Of a DNA stretch of 64,000 nt, positions 9,027 through 17,735 are shown one piece after another. A model generated the notes under the pieces. That model was not told the origin of the DNA. It was given only the letters and a program-made list of their open reading frames with translations, and did no database searches. A program made the translations under genes and the position numbers. The DNA is taken from NCBI RefSeq assembly GCF_001421435.1, contig NZ_LMKA01000079.1, positions 22,117-86,116 on the forward strand, written 5' to 3'. Positions within the stretch are counted from its first letter, which is position 1. Each line of letters starts with the position of its first letter. Origin of the DNA: Chryseobacterium sp. Leaf201 (GTDB lineage: Bacteria; Bacteroidota; Bacteroidia; Flavobacteriales; Weeksellaceae).

Positions 9027-10112
9027 ATGGGCAAAGTTGCAATCATAGGAGCCGGGGTTTCCGGCCTGAGCATGGCAAATTATTTAGAGAAAAATAACAT
9101 AGACTACCACCTCTACGAAAGAAGAACGCAGAATGACCTGAAAGGACACGGGTTTATCCTTCCCAAAGAAGGCATTGAGTTTCTATCCAACATCATTAAC
9201 ATTGATCATCTCTACGAAAAAGGAAGTTTCCTGAAAAAATACATCCATTACAGCCAGAGCGGGGAAATTATTTCTGAAAAAGACCTGGATGATGTTTTTG
9301 TGGTTTCCAGAAGTGCACTGATTGAGATTTTGGCCAGCGGAATCCCTTCAGACAAGCTTTCATATGAAACAACAGCAGCCCTAAACGGTTTTTCAGACGG
9401 AAAAGCGGATATCCTGATTGATGACAACACAAAGCTGGAAGCTGATATTGTTATTGCGTCGGACGGATCAAGAAGTCGGCTCAGAAGGAAAATTTTTCAG
9501 GATGAGATCATGAAAGCCGTTCTGGAAAATGAAGTGGTCAATATCATTGAAAATGAAGAACTTGCCGGACAGATCGAAAGCAATTTCCTGAAATTCCATC
9601 ATGAGAGCGGAGGCCTTACCTTTGGTGTTTTAAAGCTTTCCTCTTCAAAAATCCTTTGGTACTGCCAGTTTGACATTACCCGGTTTTTCATTAATGAAGA
9701 TTATACTCCGGACTGTATCAGGCAGTTCATGCTCGATAATTTCGGGGACTGGAACCCTTTGGTTTCGTCCATTATTGAAGGCTCAGGCTATGAAAACGCC
9801 CATATCTGGAGGGTGTATGAACTGGAAAAACTAAACCCGTTCTACCATGAGAATATTGTATTCATAGGAGATGCAGCACACCCACTCATTCCTTTTACCA
9901 GCCAGGGAGTTACCTCAGCACTGAAGGATTCTTTTACGCTGACTGATCTTCTCACCCAGGGAAATGACCACCAGGAAGCTTTCCGGAAATACGAAGAAGA
10001 AAGAAGGCCTGAAATTGATATCCACATCAAAAACGGAAGGGCTCTGCTTGAGCAGTTCCTGTTGCCCCTGGATGAACAACCTAAAAATACGTTACCAATT
10101 TCTTATAAATAA
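9027..10112 (+). CDS. FAD-dependent monooxygenase
   Basis: 361-aa class A flavoprotein hydroxylase. The N-terminal Rossmann fingerprint GAGVSG is at residues 8-13, with an acidic/Arg end of strand 2 (LYERR); a DGSRSRLR segment lies mid-protein and the FAD ribityl-binding GDAAHP (Asp282) near the C-terminus, followed by SQGVTSALKD. These features fit the p-hydroxybenzoate hydroxylase/kynurenine monooxygenase/TetX group, but the substrate cannot be read from sequence. The aminotransferase gene begins 2 nt after its stop, implying one transcript and a shared small-molecule pathway. Confidence 0.85.
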   Translation: MGKVAIIGAGVSGLSMANYLEKNNIDYHLYERRTQNDLKGHGFILPKEGIEFLSNIINIDHLYEKGSFLKKYIHYSQSGEIISEKDLDDVFVVSRSALIEILASGIPSDKLSYETTAALNGFSDGKADILIDDNTKLEADIVIASDGSRSRLRRKIFQDEIMKAVLENEVVNIIENEELAGQIESNFLKFHHESGGLTFGVLKLSSSKILWYCQFDITRFFINEDYTPDCIRQFMLDNFGDWNPLVSSIIEGSGYENAHIWRVYELEKLNPFYHENIVFIGDAAHPLIPFTSQGVTSALKDSFTLTDLLTQGNDHQEAFRKYEEERRPEIDIHIKNGRALLEQFLLPLDEQPKNTLPISYK

Positions 10113-10114
10113 AG

Positions 10115-11272
10115 ATGTTTACAAATAAAGATATTAATTTCGAAGCCCTGAAAAGAAAAGCCTACAACGGCAGATGGGCAACACTGGAGAACGGAATCAT
10201 CCCTTTAACGGCAGCCGATCCGGATTTCAGGATGTCATCGGAAATTGAAAACGGCATCATTGAATATATTAAGGATGGCTATTTAAGCTACGGCCCTTTT
10301 TCCGGAATCCCGGAATTCAAAAAAAGCGTTGCCGAACATTTCAATACGGAAAAGAAAGGTAATTTTACTTCGGATAATATTCTGGCAGTAAACAGTGCTG
10401 CCCAGGGCATGTTCCTGATTGCAAAATATGTTTTAAATCCCGGAGACGAAGCCATTATTTTTGACCCTGTCGATTTCCTTTTCAAGAAAACGGTGGAAGC
10501 TGTCGGGGGAAATATAAAATTGTGTGCTGTAGACTCCACAACAGGTGATATTGATCTTGAAATGCTGGTTTCATTAATTTCTCCCAAAACAAAACTGATC
10601 AGCATCTGCAATCCCCACAATCCTGTAGGAAGGGTATATTCTAAAGAAATTTTAAAGAAAATATCAGAGATTGCCGCGGCTCATGACCTTTGGGTAATGA
10701 GTGATGAAATCTGGAGTGATATTGTTTATGATAAAAAAGAATTCAACACCTATTCTTCGGTATCTGAAGAAGCTAAAAAGAAAAGCTTTACGGTGTTCGG
10801 CTTTTCAAAATCTTTCGGTATTGCCGGACTGAGAATCGGAGCGGTTTTATGCAACGACCAGGAATTACTGGATGATTTCACGGAAAAATCAAATTTCAAT
10901 TCTACCATTGAAGGCGTTTCTACTTTATCTCAGATTGCTGCCAGCGTAGCGATTGACAAGGCAAAACCCTGGTTTAATGATTTCCTTACGCACCTGCAGC
11001 ACAACAGAGATCTGGCTCACAGCATGTTAAGCAATTCAGGAATCCTTACCCCTAATCTTCCGGAAGCTACATTTGTAATATTTCCTAAAATAGAAAATGG
11101 CATGTCCAGTGATGAATTTGCCCAGCATGTTCTTAAAGAAGGGAAAGTAGCTATTGTTCCGGGCTCGGAAAGATGGTTTGGCAAAGGTGCCGAAGGGCAT
11201 ATCAGAATCTGTTTCTCTACTTCGCAGGAAATTCTGACGGAAGGGCTTAACAGGATGATCAACAGCTTTTAA
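10115..11272 (+). CDS. PLP-dependent aminotransferase, class I/II
   Basis: 385 aa fold-type I enzyme. The PLP lysine is Lys232 in FSKSFGIAGLRIG; NPHNPVGRVY, SDEIW and the C-terminal HIRICFS arginine motif match class I/II aminotransferases. It is somewhat like MalY/PatB C-S lyases in the N-terminal AADPDF motif, so a lyase is possible. It starts 2 nt after the FAD monooxygenase and both end at a strong terminator, suggesting that the two act on the same amino acid or derivative. Substrate unknown. Confidence 0.85.
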   Translation: MFTNKDINFEALKRKAYNGRWATLENGIIPLTAADPDFRMSSEIENGIIEYIKDGYLSYGPFSGIPEFKKSVAEHFNTEKKGNFTSDNILAVNSAAQGMFLIAKYVLNPGDEAIIFDPVDFLFKKTVEAVGGNIKLCAVDSTTGDIDLEMLVSLISPKTKLISICNPHNPVGRVYSKEILKKISEIAAAHDLWVMSDEIWSDIVYDKKEFNTYSSVSEEAKKKSFTVFGFSKSFGIAGLRIGAVLCNDQELLDDFTEKSNFNSTIEGVSTLSQIAASVAIDKAKPWFNDFLTHLQHNRDLAHSMLSNSGILTPNLPEATFVIFPKIENGMSSDEFAQHVLKEGKVAIVPGSERWFGKGAEGHIRICFSTSQEILTEGLNRMINSF

Positions 11273-11280
11273 ATAATATT

Positions 11281-11345
11281 CCCGCAGGTTTCATATTGAT
11301 ACGGATTTAAAAATTGTGTATCATGCGAAACCTGCGGGATTTTTT
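11281..11345. terminator. Long bidirectional terminator
   Basis: Twelve-base perfect arms (CCCGCAGGTTTC / GAAACCTGCGGG) continue after an internal loop into GATAC / GTATC, with a T run on the plus side. It separates the convergent aminotransferase and sugar dehydrogenase genes. Confidence 0.85.
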
Positions 11346-11352
11346 ATCTGTA

Positions 11353-12552
11353 TTATTTCTTGGAAATTTTATACAGCTTCCCGCTGTCTGTGATTCCGTA
11401 AAGGTTGCCGTCCATTCCGTTCAGTACATCCCGGAATCTTTCTTTCTGGTCCAGAAGCAGTCTTTCTTCCCCTACTACTTTATTGTCTTTCAGCACAATC
11501 CTGTTGATATGCTGTCCGCTGAGACATCCGATAAATAAATTGCCCTTCCATTCAGGTATATTTCCGGTGTAGAACGTAACGCCGCTTGGAGAAACTACAG
11601 GGTCCCAGTAATAAACCGGCTGCTCGGTCCCTGCTTTCTGTGTTGTTCCGTTATTGATTTTCTCGCCGGAATATTCAATGCCGTAGGTAACATCACCCCA
11701 GCCGTAATTTTTTCCCGGCTGAATCAAATTGATTTCATCACCGCCCCGGGGTCCCATTTCAATATCCCAGAGCTGGCCTTTTTCATCTAAAGCCATACCC
11801 TGCGGATTCCGGATTCCGAATGCATAGATTTCAGGCTTATACCCGGAGGTATTCATAAACGGATTTCCCGGAGCAGGTTTCCCGTCTTTTGTAATCTTTA
11901 GGATTTTGCCTAAATAATTATCCGTTTTCTGGGCATATACCCGGGTCTGTTTATCTGACCGCTCCCCGGTACTTACAAATAAATTCCCATCTTTATCAAA
12001 CTGCAGCCTTCCTCCGTAGTGCTTGTCTCCATCATAGGAAGGTGTCGCCCGGAAAATCACCTGTATGCCGGAAATATTTTTCATATCTGCCGAAAGTTTC
12101 CCTTTTGCTACTGAAGTTAAATTTCCGTCTCCGAAAGGCTCAGAAAAAACAAAATATACCATATTATTGGCTTTAAAATCAGGATCTAAAGCTACATCAA
12201 GCATTCCTCCCTGGCCTTTGGCATCCACTTTAGGAAAACCTTCAATTTTAGAAACCTGTTTTCCGTCGGCTGATACTACATTAATAAAACCTGATTTTTC
12301 CGTGATCAGGAACCTGCCGTCCGGCAAATTGATAATTCCCCAAGGCTTGCCCAGATCTTTATTTAAGACTTCTACCGCATAAGGCGTCGTTGTCTTTACC
12401 GTAGCGATTCTGGTCTGTCCTTTAAATGCAGGCTTATAATTGGTATTGGCTTTCTCTTCCTTTGGGGAAGGTTCACTTGGTTTGCCTTTTCCCTGGCATG
12501 AAACGAGCATGATTCCGGAGGTAAGCAAAACGGGTAAGAATATTTTTTTCAT
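11353..12552 (-). CDS. PQQ-dependent sugar dehydrogenase family lipoprotein
   Basis: 399 aa from the ATG at 12552; a longer frame to 12612 would precede the signal peptide. The lipobox LVSC (Cys19) predicts a lipoprotein. The rest is the six-bladed propeller of soluble aldose/glucose dehydrogenases: PWGI near the start, GGMLDVALDPDF, HYGGRLQFDKDGNLFVSTG, GIRNPQGMALD, EMGPRGGDEIN and NYGWGDVTYG. Such enzymes oxidise sugars in the periplasm using PQQ and pass electrons to quinones or soluble acceptors. PQQ synthesis genes are not in this window. Confidence 0.88.
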   Translation of the reverse strand: MKKIFLPVLLTSGIMLVSCQGKGKPSEPSPKEEKANTNYKPAFKGQTRIATVKTTTPYAVEVLNKDLGKPWGIINLPDGRFLITEKSGFINVVSADGKQVSKIEGFPKVDAKGQGGMLDVALDPDFKANNMVYFVFSEPFGDGNLTSVAKGKLSADMKNISGIQVIFRATPSYDGDKHYGGRLQFDKDGNLFVSTGERSDKQTRVYAQKTDNYLGKILKITKDGKPAPGNPFMNTSGYKPEIYAFGIRNPQGMALDEKGQLWDIEMGPRGGDEINLIQPGKNYGWGDVTYGIEYSGEKINNGTTQKAGTEQPVYYWDPVVSPSGVTFYTGNIPEWKGNLFIGCLSGQHINRIVLKDNKVVGEERLLLDQKERFRDVLNGMDGNLYGITDSGKLYKISKK

Positions 12553-12733
12553 AATCAAAATTAAGAGGTTACGGGATAAGACAGAAAAATTGGTGCCATA
12601 AAACCCGGTCATTCAAATAAAGTACAGCAACAATCAAAAAGGTGCCGTTTTTGTATATCTGATCATTCATTTAAAAATATACGGACTGACTTTCGTAAAT
12701 GTTAAATACATTCTCAATCAGAAATTTCTTTCG

Positions 12734-12741
12734 TATTTTTG
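12734..12741 (+). promoter_or_regulatory. -7 box of uvrB
   Basis: TATTTTTG, a full TAnnTTTG match, 21 nt before the uvrB ATG. I see no LexA-type site beside it. Confidence 0.5.
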
Positions 12742-12762
12742 TTATACAAGATCACATTTTCT

Positions 12763-14754
12763 ATGCAGTTCAAACTTGAATCAGAATATAAACCAACCGG
12801 GGACCAGCCTCAGGCCATTGAAAAACTTACCGAAGGCATTAAAATCGGGGAAAAGTACCAGACCTTACTGGGGGTAACCGGTTCCGGAAAGACTTTTACA
12901 GTGGCCAATGTTGTCCGTAACGTACAAAAGCCTACCCTGGTCCTGGCACACAATAAAACCCTGGCCGCACAGCTTTTCATGGAGTTTAAAGAATTCTTCC
13001 CTGAAAACGCCGTGGAGTATTTCGTAAGTTATTACGATTATTACCAGCCTGAAGCCTATATCGCAACATCAGGAACGTATATTGAAAAAGACCTGAGCAT
13101 TAATGAAGAGGTTGAAAAACTGAGACTTTCTGCAACAGCCAGTCTGCTTTCCGGAAGAAGGGATGTCCTGATTGTAGCTTCCGTTTCATGTATTTACGGT
13201 ATCGGGAACCCGACAGAATTTCACAAATCCTTAATTTCAATAGCCATCGGGGAAAAAGTAACCCGGACCGCCCTTTTACACGCTTTGGTTAATGCCTTAT
13301 ATTCCAGGACACTGAATGAGTTCCAGAGAGGGACATTCCGTGTAAAAGGTGATGTTATTGATGTATTTCCGGCCTATGCGGACAATGCTGTAAGAATCCA
13401 GTTTTTTGGGGATGAAATTGAGAAAATCCAGAGCTTTGATCCCGTTTCAGGAAATGTAACCGCCAGTTTTGAGCAGATTCAGATCTACCCTGCCAACCTT
13501 TTCGTAACATCAAAAGACACGTTAAACGGCGCTATCAGGAGTATACAGGATGACCTGGTAAAACAGGTGGATTTCTTTAATTCCGTTGAAAAACCACTGG
13601 AAGCCAAAAGGCTGCAGGAAAGAACGGAACTGGACCTGGAAATGATTAAAGAACTCGGCTACTGCTCAGGAATTGAAAATTATTCCAGGTATCTGGACGG
13701 CAGGATTCCGGGAAGCAGACCTTTCTGCCTGCTGGATTATTTTCCTAAAGATTACCTGATGGTGATTGATGAAAGCCACGTAACCGTACCGCAGGTCCAT
13801 GCCATGTACGGAGGCGACCGCAGCAGGAAAGAATCCCTGGTGGAATACGGCTTCCGGCTTCCGGCAGCGATGGACAACAGGCCTCTGAAATTTGAAGAGT
13901 TTGAAGCCATCCAGAACCAGGTTATTTATGTTTCCGCCACACCGGCCGATTATGAACTGGAAAAAACCGGGGGTGCCTACATTGAACAGATTATCCGTCC
14001 GACAGGACTTCTGGATCCCATCATTGAAATCCGCCCGACCATCAATCAGATTGATGATTTAATGGAAGAAATCCGGAAGCGGGCTGATGTGGACGAAAGG
14101 GTTCTGGTAACAACATTAACAAAGAAAATGGCCGAGGAACTGACCAAATATTTCGTCAAATTCGGCATCAGGACGCGATACATCCACTCTGATGTGGAAA
14201 CCCTGGAACGTATCCAGATTATGCAGGATCTGCGTGTGGGGCTTTTTGATGTCTTGATCGGGGTGAATTTATTAAGAGAAGGACTTGATTTACCTGAAGT
14301 TTCCCTGGTTGCCATCCTGGATGCAGATAAAGAAGGAATGCTAAGAAGCAGGAGATCGATGATCCAGACCGTAGGCCGTGCCGCAAGAAACCTGAACGGA
14401 AGGGCCATTATGTATGCCGACAAGATCACAAAATCCATGCAGGCTACCCTTGATGAAACAGATTACCGTAGGGCGAAGCAGATAGAGTACAATGAAAAGC
14501 ACGGGAAAGTTCCTGTTGCTTTAAATAAAAAGATTTCTGAAAACCTGGTCGGAAGAACCAAGGATTTCCCGGACGAAAAATACACACAGAAAGAAATCCT
14601 GCAGAAAGTGGCCGAAGCCAAAGCAAATTATACTTCTGAAGATATGGAAAAAGTCATCGGACAGAAACAGAAAGAAATGGAAGCGGCGGCAAAAAGCCTC
14701 GATTTCATTAAAGCGGCAAAGCTGAGAGATGAAATTGCCGCTCTGAAAGGCTGA
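12763..14754 (+). CDS. uvrB: Excinuclease ABC subunit UvrB
   Basis: 663-aa DNA helicase-like subunit of nucleotide excision repair that verifies damage delivered by UvrA and loads UvrC. I start it at the ATG at 12763 (MQFKLESEYKPTGDQP), the family's normal N-terminus. Walker A GVTGSGKT spans residues 37-44; the beta-hairpin YYDYYQPEAYI, the DEXH-like VIDESH, the helicase motif VGRAARN and the C-terminal UVR motif (MEAAAKSLDFIKAAKLRDEI) are all present. Monocistronic, with its own -7 box and a terminator. Confidence 0.98.
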   Translation: MQFKLESEYKPTGDQPQAIEKLTEGIKIGEKYQTLLGVTGSGKTFTVANVVRNVQKPTLVLAHNKTLAAQLFMEFKEFFPENAVEYFVSYYDYYQPEAYIATSGTYIEKDLSINEEVEKLRLSATASLLSGRRDVLIVASVSCIYGIGNPTEFHKSLISIAIGEKVTRTALLHALVNALYSRTLNEFQRGTFRVKGDVIDVFPAYADNAVRIQFFGDEIEKIQSFDPVSGNVTASFEQIQIYPANLFVTSKDTLNGAIRSIQDDLVKQVDFFNSVEKPLEAKRLQERTELDLEMIKELGYCSGIENYSRYLDGRIPGSRPFCLLDYFPKDYLMVIDESHVTVPQVHAMYGGDRSRKESLVEYGFRLPAAMDNRPLKFEEFEAIQNQVIYVSATPADYELEKTGGAYIEQIIRPTGLLDPIIEIRPTINQIDDLMEEIRKRADVDERVLVTTLTKKMAEELTKYFVKFGIRTRYIHSDVETLERIQIMQDLRVGLFDVLIGVNLLREGLDLPEVSLVAILDADKEGMLRSRRSMIQTVGRAARNLNGRAIMYADKITKSMQATLDETDYRRAKQIEYNEKHGKVPVALNKKISENLVGRTKDFPDEKYTQKEILQKVAEAKANYTSEDMEKVIGQKQKEMEAAAKSLDFIKAAKLRDEIAALKG

Positions 14755-14761
14755 TACTATT

Positions 14762-14794
14762 GATTTCGGCGGCATCTCCGATGCCGCCGAAATC
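14762..14794. terminator. Bidirectional terminator after uvrB
   Basis: Perfect 15-bp stem GATTTCGGCGGCATC / GATGCCGCCGAAATC with a 3-nt loop, between convergent uvrB and the DUF3820 gene. Confidence 0.85.
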
Positions 14795-14799
14795 ATATT

Positions 14800-15066
14800 T
14801 TAAAATTTATACGTCTTTGTTTTGGGCTTTTCATAATTCACAGCACCTCCGCGGATAGGAATCAGCAGGTCTGACAGCCCGTTCAGCTTGATTTCATAAA
14901 TCGTTGCCAACTGCATTCCCAGTTTTCCTTTGGGCATCCCCTGGCGCTGAAACCATTCAAGGTAACTTATCGGCAAATCTGCCAGGATCGTTCCCGCATA
15001 TTTCCCGAAAGGCATTTTAACGGTACAGATTTTCTTTAAAATATCCGGGTTTATTCCTTCTGTCAT
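14800..15066 (-). CDS. DUF3820 family protein
   Basis: 88 aa with the DUF3820 core: MPFGKYAGTILADLP, then YLEWFQRQGMPKGKLG. The same motif occurs as the C-terminal domain of some exonucleases and in small stand-alone proteins of unknown role. It is the last gene of a minus-strand operon, 4 nt after the AI-2E transporter stop. Confidence 0.8.
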   Translation of the reverse strand: MTEGINPDILKKICTVKMPFGKYAGTILADLPISYLEWFQRQGMPKGKLGMQLATIYEIKLNGLSDLLIPIRGGAVNYEKPKTKTYKF

Positions 15067-15070
15067 TTTA

Positions 15071-16159
15071 TTATAGTATTAAATCAATTTTCTTTTCTAA
15101 CTCCTCATCTTTATTGGGAAGCTGTAATTCAGGAATATCGTCTTCTGAAAACTCATTCCTGTAGACCTGGATCAGCAATAAGGTAAGGGAAACCATAATG
15201 GGCCCGAAAATCAGTCCCATAAAGCCAAATAAGTTCATCCCCATGATAATCCCGAAAACGGTATTTAAAGGATGGATATCTTCCAGTTTTTTAAGCAGGG
15301 TAAAACGGAGCAGGTTGTCTGTTATACCAACTACGATGGCACAATACGCTGCCAATCCAAGTCCGGCACCGGTATTTCCTTCTGCAATCATGAAGATACA
15401 GACCGGCACATACACAATTGCGGCTCCTACTACAGGGATCATTGATGCAGCGGCAGTCAGAGCAAAAAGCAGAACAGGGCTCGGTGCCCCGAAAATGAAA
15501 TATCCGATCAGTGCAATAATACCCTGGCCAAGTGCCACTACCGGAAGACCGATTGCATTGGCCATGATCAGTTTTCTCATTTTCTCACCGATCATGGAAA
15601 CGTTTGATCTTTTCAGGGGAGCGGATGAGGACAGGATCCTTTCAAAAAACCTTGGTTTTTCGAGCATAAAATAAAGAATAAAATACATGGATGCGATGAC
15701 GGTAAGCGTATTTACCGTCCCGCTTAAAGCTTTTGTTGAAAATTGTCCGACACTGCTTTTCAGCTTGCCCATATTCTCCTTGCTCAGGATATCAACCTTG
15801 ACTTTCGAGTAAATATAGGTGTGTATTTTTTCCAGGAATACATTGAACTTATTCATATAAGCCTGTGCATTCCCGAATTTTTCGATGAGTAAATCCCCGA
15901 TAAAATAAACCGGCAGAATAAGAATAATCAGACTGGCAAACATCAAGACAAGCGCTGCAGCCCAGGGTTTCCATTTTTTCTCTTCCTGCAGATAAAAATT
16001 ATATTTCCTGCAGACCACATAAATGGTAATGGCTCCCAATACAGAGGGTATAAAAAGCGCAAGATTAAAACAGATTAGACCTGCCATGACCAAAATAATA
16101 GCAAGTAATGCTACCTGCTTTATTTTAGTACTGCTTATTTGTTGTTCTTTATTCATCAT
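15071..16159 (-). CDS. AI-2E family transporter (permease)
   Basis: 362 aa with about eight membrane helices and the family pattern: paired N-terminal helices, a long extramembrane segment (about residues 75-150), then GQGIIALIGYFIFG, MIPVVGAAIVYVP and the C-terminal GIIMGMNLFGFMGLIFGPI. Members export or take up small signals or ions (AI-2 exporter TqsA, sodium/proton antiporters); the substrate here is unknown. Its ATG overlaps the stop of the upstream membrane-protein gene (ATGA), so translation is coupled. Confidence 0.88.
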   Translation of the reverse strand: MMNKEQQISSTKIKQVALLAIILVMAGLICFNLALFIPSVLGAITIYVVCRKYNFYLQEEKKWKPWAAALVLMFASLIILILPVYFIGDLLIEKFGNAQAYMNKFNVFLEKIHTYIYSKVKVDILSKENMGKLKSSVGQFSTKALSGTVNTLTVIASMYFILYFMLEKPRFFERILSSSAPLKRSNVSMIGEKMRKLIMANAIGLPVVALGQGIIALIGYFIFGAPSPVLLFALTAAASMIPVVGAAIVYVPVCIFMIAEGNTGAGLGLAAYCAIVVGITDNLLRFTLLKKLEDIHPLNTVFGIIMGMNLFGFMGLIFGPIMVSLTLLLIQVYRNEFSEDDIPELQLPNKDEELEKKIDLIL

Positions 16160-16893
16160 TTTTTATAAGTTATTTGTCTCGGTTTTCCCAGGAAAGCACA
16201 ATACAGAGAATACATTACCACCATAATAAATGGCGCAGTTGCAATAACCCCGATTCCGCAAAGTACAATCCCGGCACAGGAAATTATGATTCCCAAAACA
16301 GTCGTTCCTAAAAACGTGCCGTAATTTTCTTTAGCGATCCTGAATGTTTTCCCCAAAGCATCTGTGGCAGTGGCATTTTCAAAAAGGAGGATTGGATAGC
16401 CCAACATCAGTAAAGGATAAACAAAGAATACAGGGATGACGCAGAAAAAAGCAGCAACTGAGGTAATGAGACCTGAAAGAAGGCTATAGATCAGAATGTT
16501 AACAAAATTCTGCCGGTAACCAATAAACAAATCAGAAAATTCAACAGGTGTTTTGGTATTGTATTTATTAACAATATAGATCAGGCCTACATACAGCGGA
16601 GCCAGTAAAATCCCTAAAAGCCAGGACATGGAAAGATACAGCGTAAACCCGGGAGCAGCCCAGATATTATATCCTGAAAAATCATCTCCATAGCTTTTCA
16701 TATCATCGGCAAAGCTCATGGAATTGAATCCGCTCAGAGCCTGGATCACCGATCCTGCGACGAGATAGATAACCATTGCTACGATGGCATATAAAAAGAC
16801 GCCTTTATACATTTCGAAGGCGTGTGAGATAACAGAGCTTGTATTCCTTTCCGGAACAGAGCCCTGCTGATCAAATTCGTTAAATTCTGACAT
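16156..16893 (-). CDS. Multi-pass membrane protein, paralogue of the next gene
   Basis: 245 aa from the ATG at 16893 (MSEFNEFDQQGSVPERN). A soluble N-terminal ~25 residues precede about five hydrophobic segments. The central FSDLFIGYRQNFVNIL stretch resembles IGDLFVGYNGFNFFKY in the neighbouring 240-aa protein, and both have a Pro/Phe-rich late helix before a short basic end, so they look like diverged paralogues. I recognise no function. An upstream in-frame start (16959) would add 22 residues. Confidence 0.7.
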   Translation of the reverse strand: MSEFNEFDQQGSVPERNTSSVISHAFEMYKGVFLYAIVAMVIYLVAGSVIQALSGFNSMSFADDMKSYGDDFSGYNIWAAPGFTLYLSMSWLLGILLAPLYVGLIYIVNKYNTKTPVEFSDLFIGYRQNFVNILIYSLLSGLITSVAAFFCVIPVFFVYPLLMLGYPILLFENATATDALGKTFRIAKENYGTFLGTTVLGIIISCAGIVLCGIGVIATAPFIMVVMYSLYCAFLGKPRQITYKK

Positions 16894-16966
16894 GGTGTAT
16901 ATTTTTAATGTTGTTCTTCCCAAATTTAACTTTTTTTTGAAAGAAAAAACATTGAACATTCAAAAT

Positions 16967-17689
16967 TTACTCCTTCTCTGTAAAAATTGTTTTATAAAGT
17001 GAGTAAATCATAGCATTCCAGAATGGAAACGTAAACAATCCGCCGATAAGAAATAAGGCAAACCCGATGTATTTAAAGATAACCGCAACCATGACACAGA
17101 CAAATATTTCCAGGAAATACATTTTTAATGCCTTAAAATTCAAAGAGATGGACTCGAATATGGTTTTGTTCATAAAGAACATAATCGGTGCAACAAAAAT
17201 GGTGATACACACCCATACAAACGGCAGGATAACCAGCCTGAAGGTCATCATGTAGATCATAAACCAGAATAGATAAAAAGCGGCATATTTAAAAAAATTA
17301 AAGCCGTTATAACCAACAAACAGGTCTCCGATTTCCGGTTTTTCGTTAAGATCAACTTTCCTGAAAATCTGAAACAATCCCAGGTTTAAAGGATACAAAA
17401 AAACGAGTATGCCTAAAAACGCATAACTGAAATACTGTGAGTTCTCTGTCTGCCCAAGTGCCTGTGCTTTCTGAAGATAAGCTTCCGTGCTCACCTGAAA
17501 GGCCTCCATAAGTTCCTGCTGCTGATCCAGGATTCCGTATTTTGAGGCAAAGAAAAAGAATGCCGTAAAAAAGATGGCAAAATAAATCACTGAAAACTTC
17601 AGCTGGTAAATAAGCGTCTTATTCCAATAGAAAAATGCCTGCTTCAGTATAAAATCTAATCCCGGTTTCTGTGGATATCTGTTTTCCAT
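16967..17689 (-). CDS. Multi-pass membrane protein of unknown function
   Basis: 240 aa from the ATG at 17689 (MENRYPQKPGLDF); the further upstream ATG at 17719 lies inside a promoter palindrome. About five hydrophobic segments, with an acidic loop near residues 60-95 and the motif GDLFVGYNGFNFFKY shared with the following gene. First gene of a four-gene minus-strand operon with the paralogue, the AI-2E transporter and DUF3820. A role in envelope transport or signalling would be guesswork. Confidence 0.7.
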   Translation of the reverse strand: MENRYPQKPGLDFILKQAFFYWNKTLIYQLKFSVIYFAIFFTAFFFFASKYGILDQQQELMEAFQVSTEAYLQKAQALGQTENSQYFSYAFLGILVFLYPLNLGLFQIFRKVDLNEKPEIGDLFVGYNGFNFFKYAAFYLFWFMIYMMTFRLVILPFVWVCITIFVAPIMFFMNKTIFESISLNFKALKMYFLEIFVCVMVAVIFKYIGFALFLIGGLFTFPFWNAMIYSLYKTIFTEKE

Positions 17690-17702
17690 TAAAAAATTTT
17701 GT

Positions 17703-17732
17703 GCAAAAGTAATCATCAATAATTACTTTTGC
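17703..17732. promoter_or_regulatory. Symmetric divergent promoter of pabB and the membrane-protein operon
   Basis: A perfect 11-bp inverted repeat, GCAAAAGTAAT / ATTACTTTTGC, separated by 8 nt. Each arm contains a TACTTTTG -7 box pointing outward: minus-strand box at 17704-17711, plus-strand box at 17724-17731. Confidence 0.65.
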
Positions 17733-17735
17733 AGG

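Noticed and set aside
9027-10112. Calling the FAD monooxygenase a TetX-type tetracycline resistance gene
   Set aside because: Only general class A flavoprotein motifs are visible; nothing in the sequence or neighbours shows tetracycline specificity.
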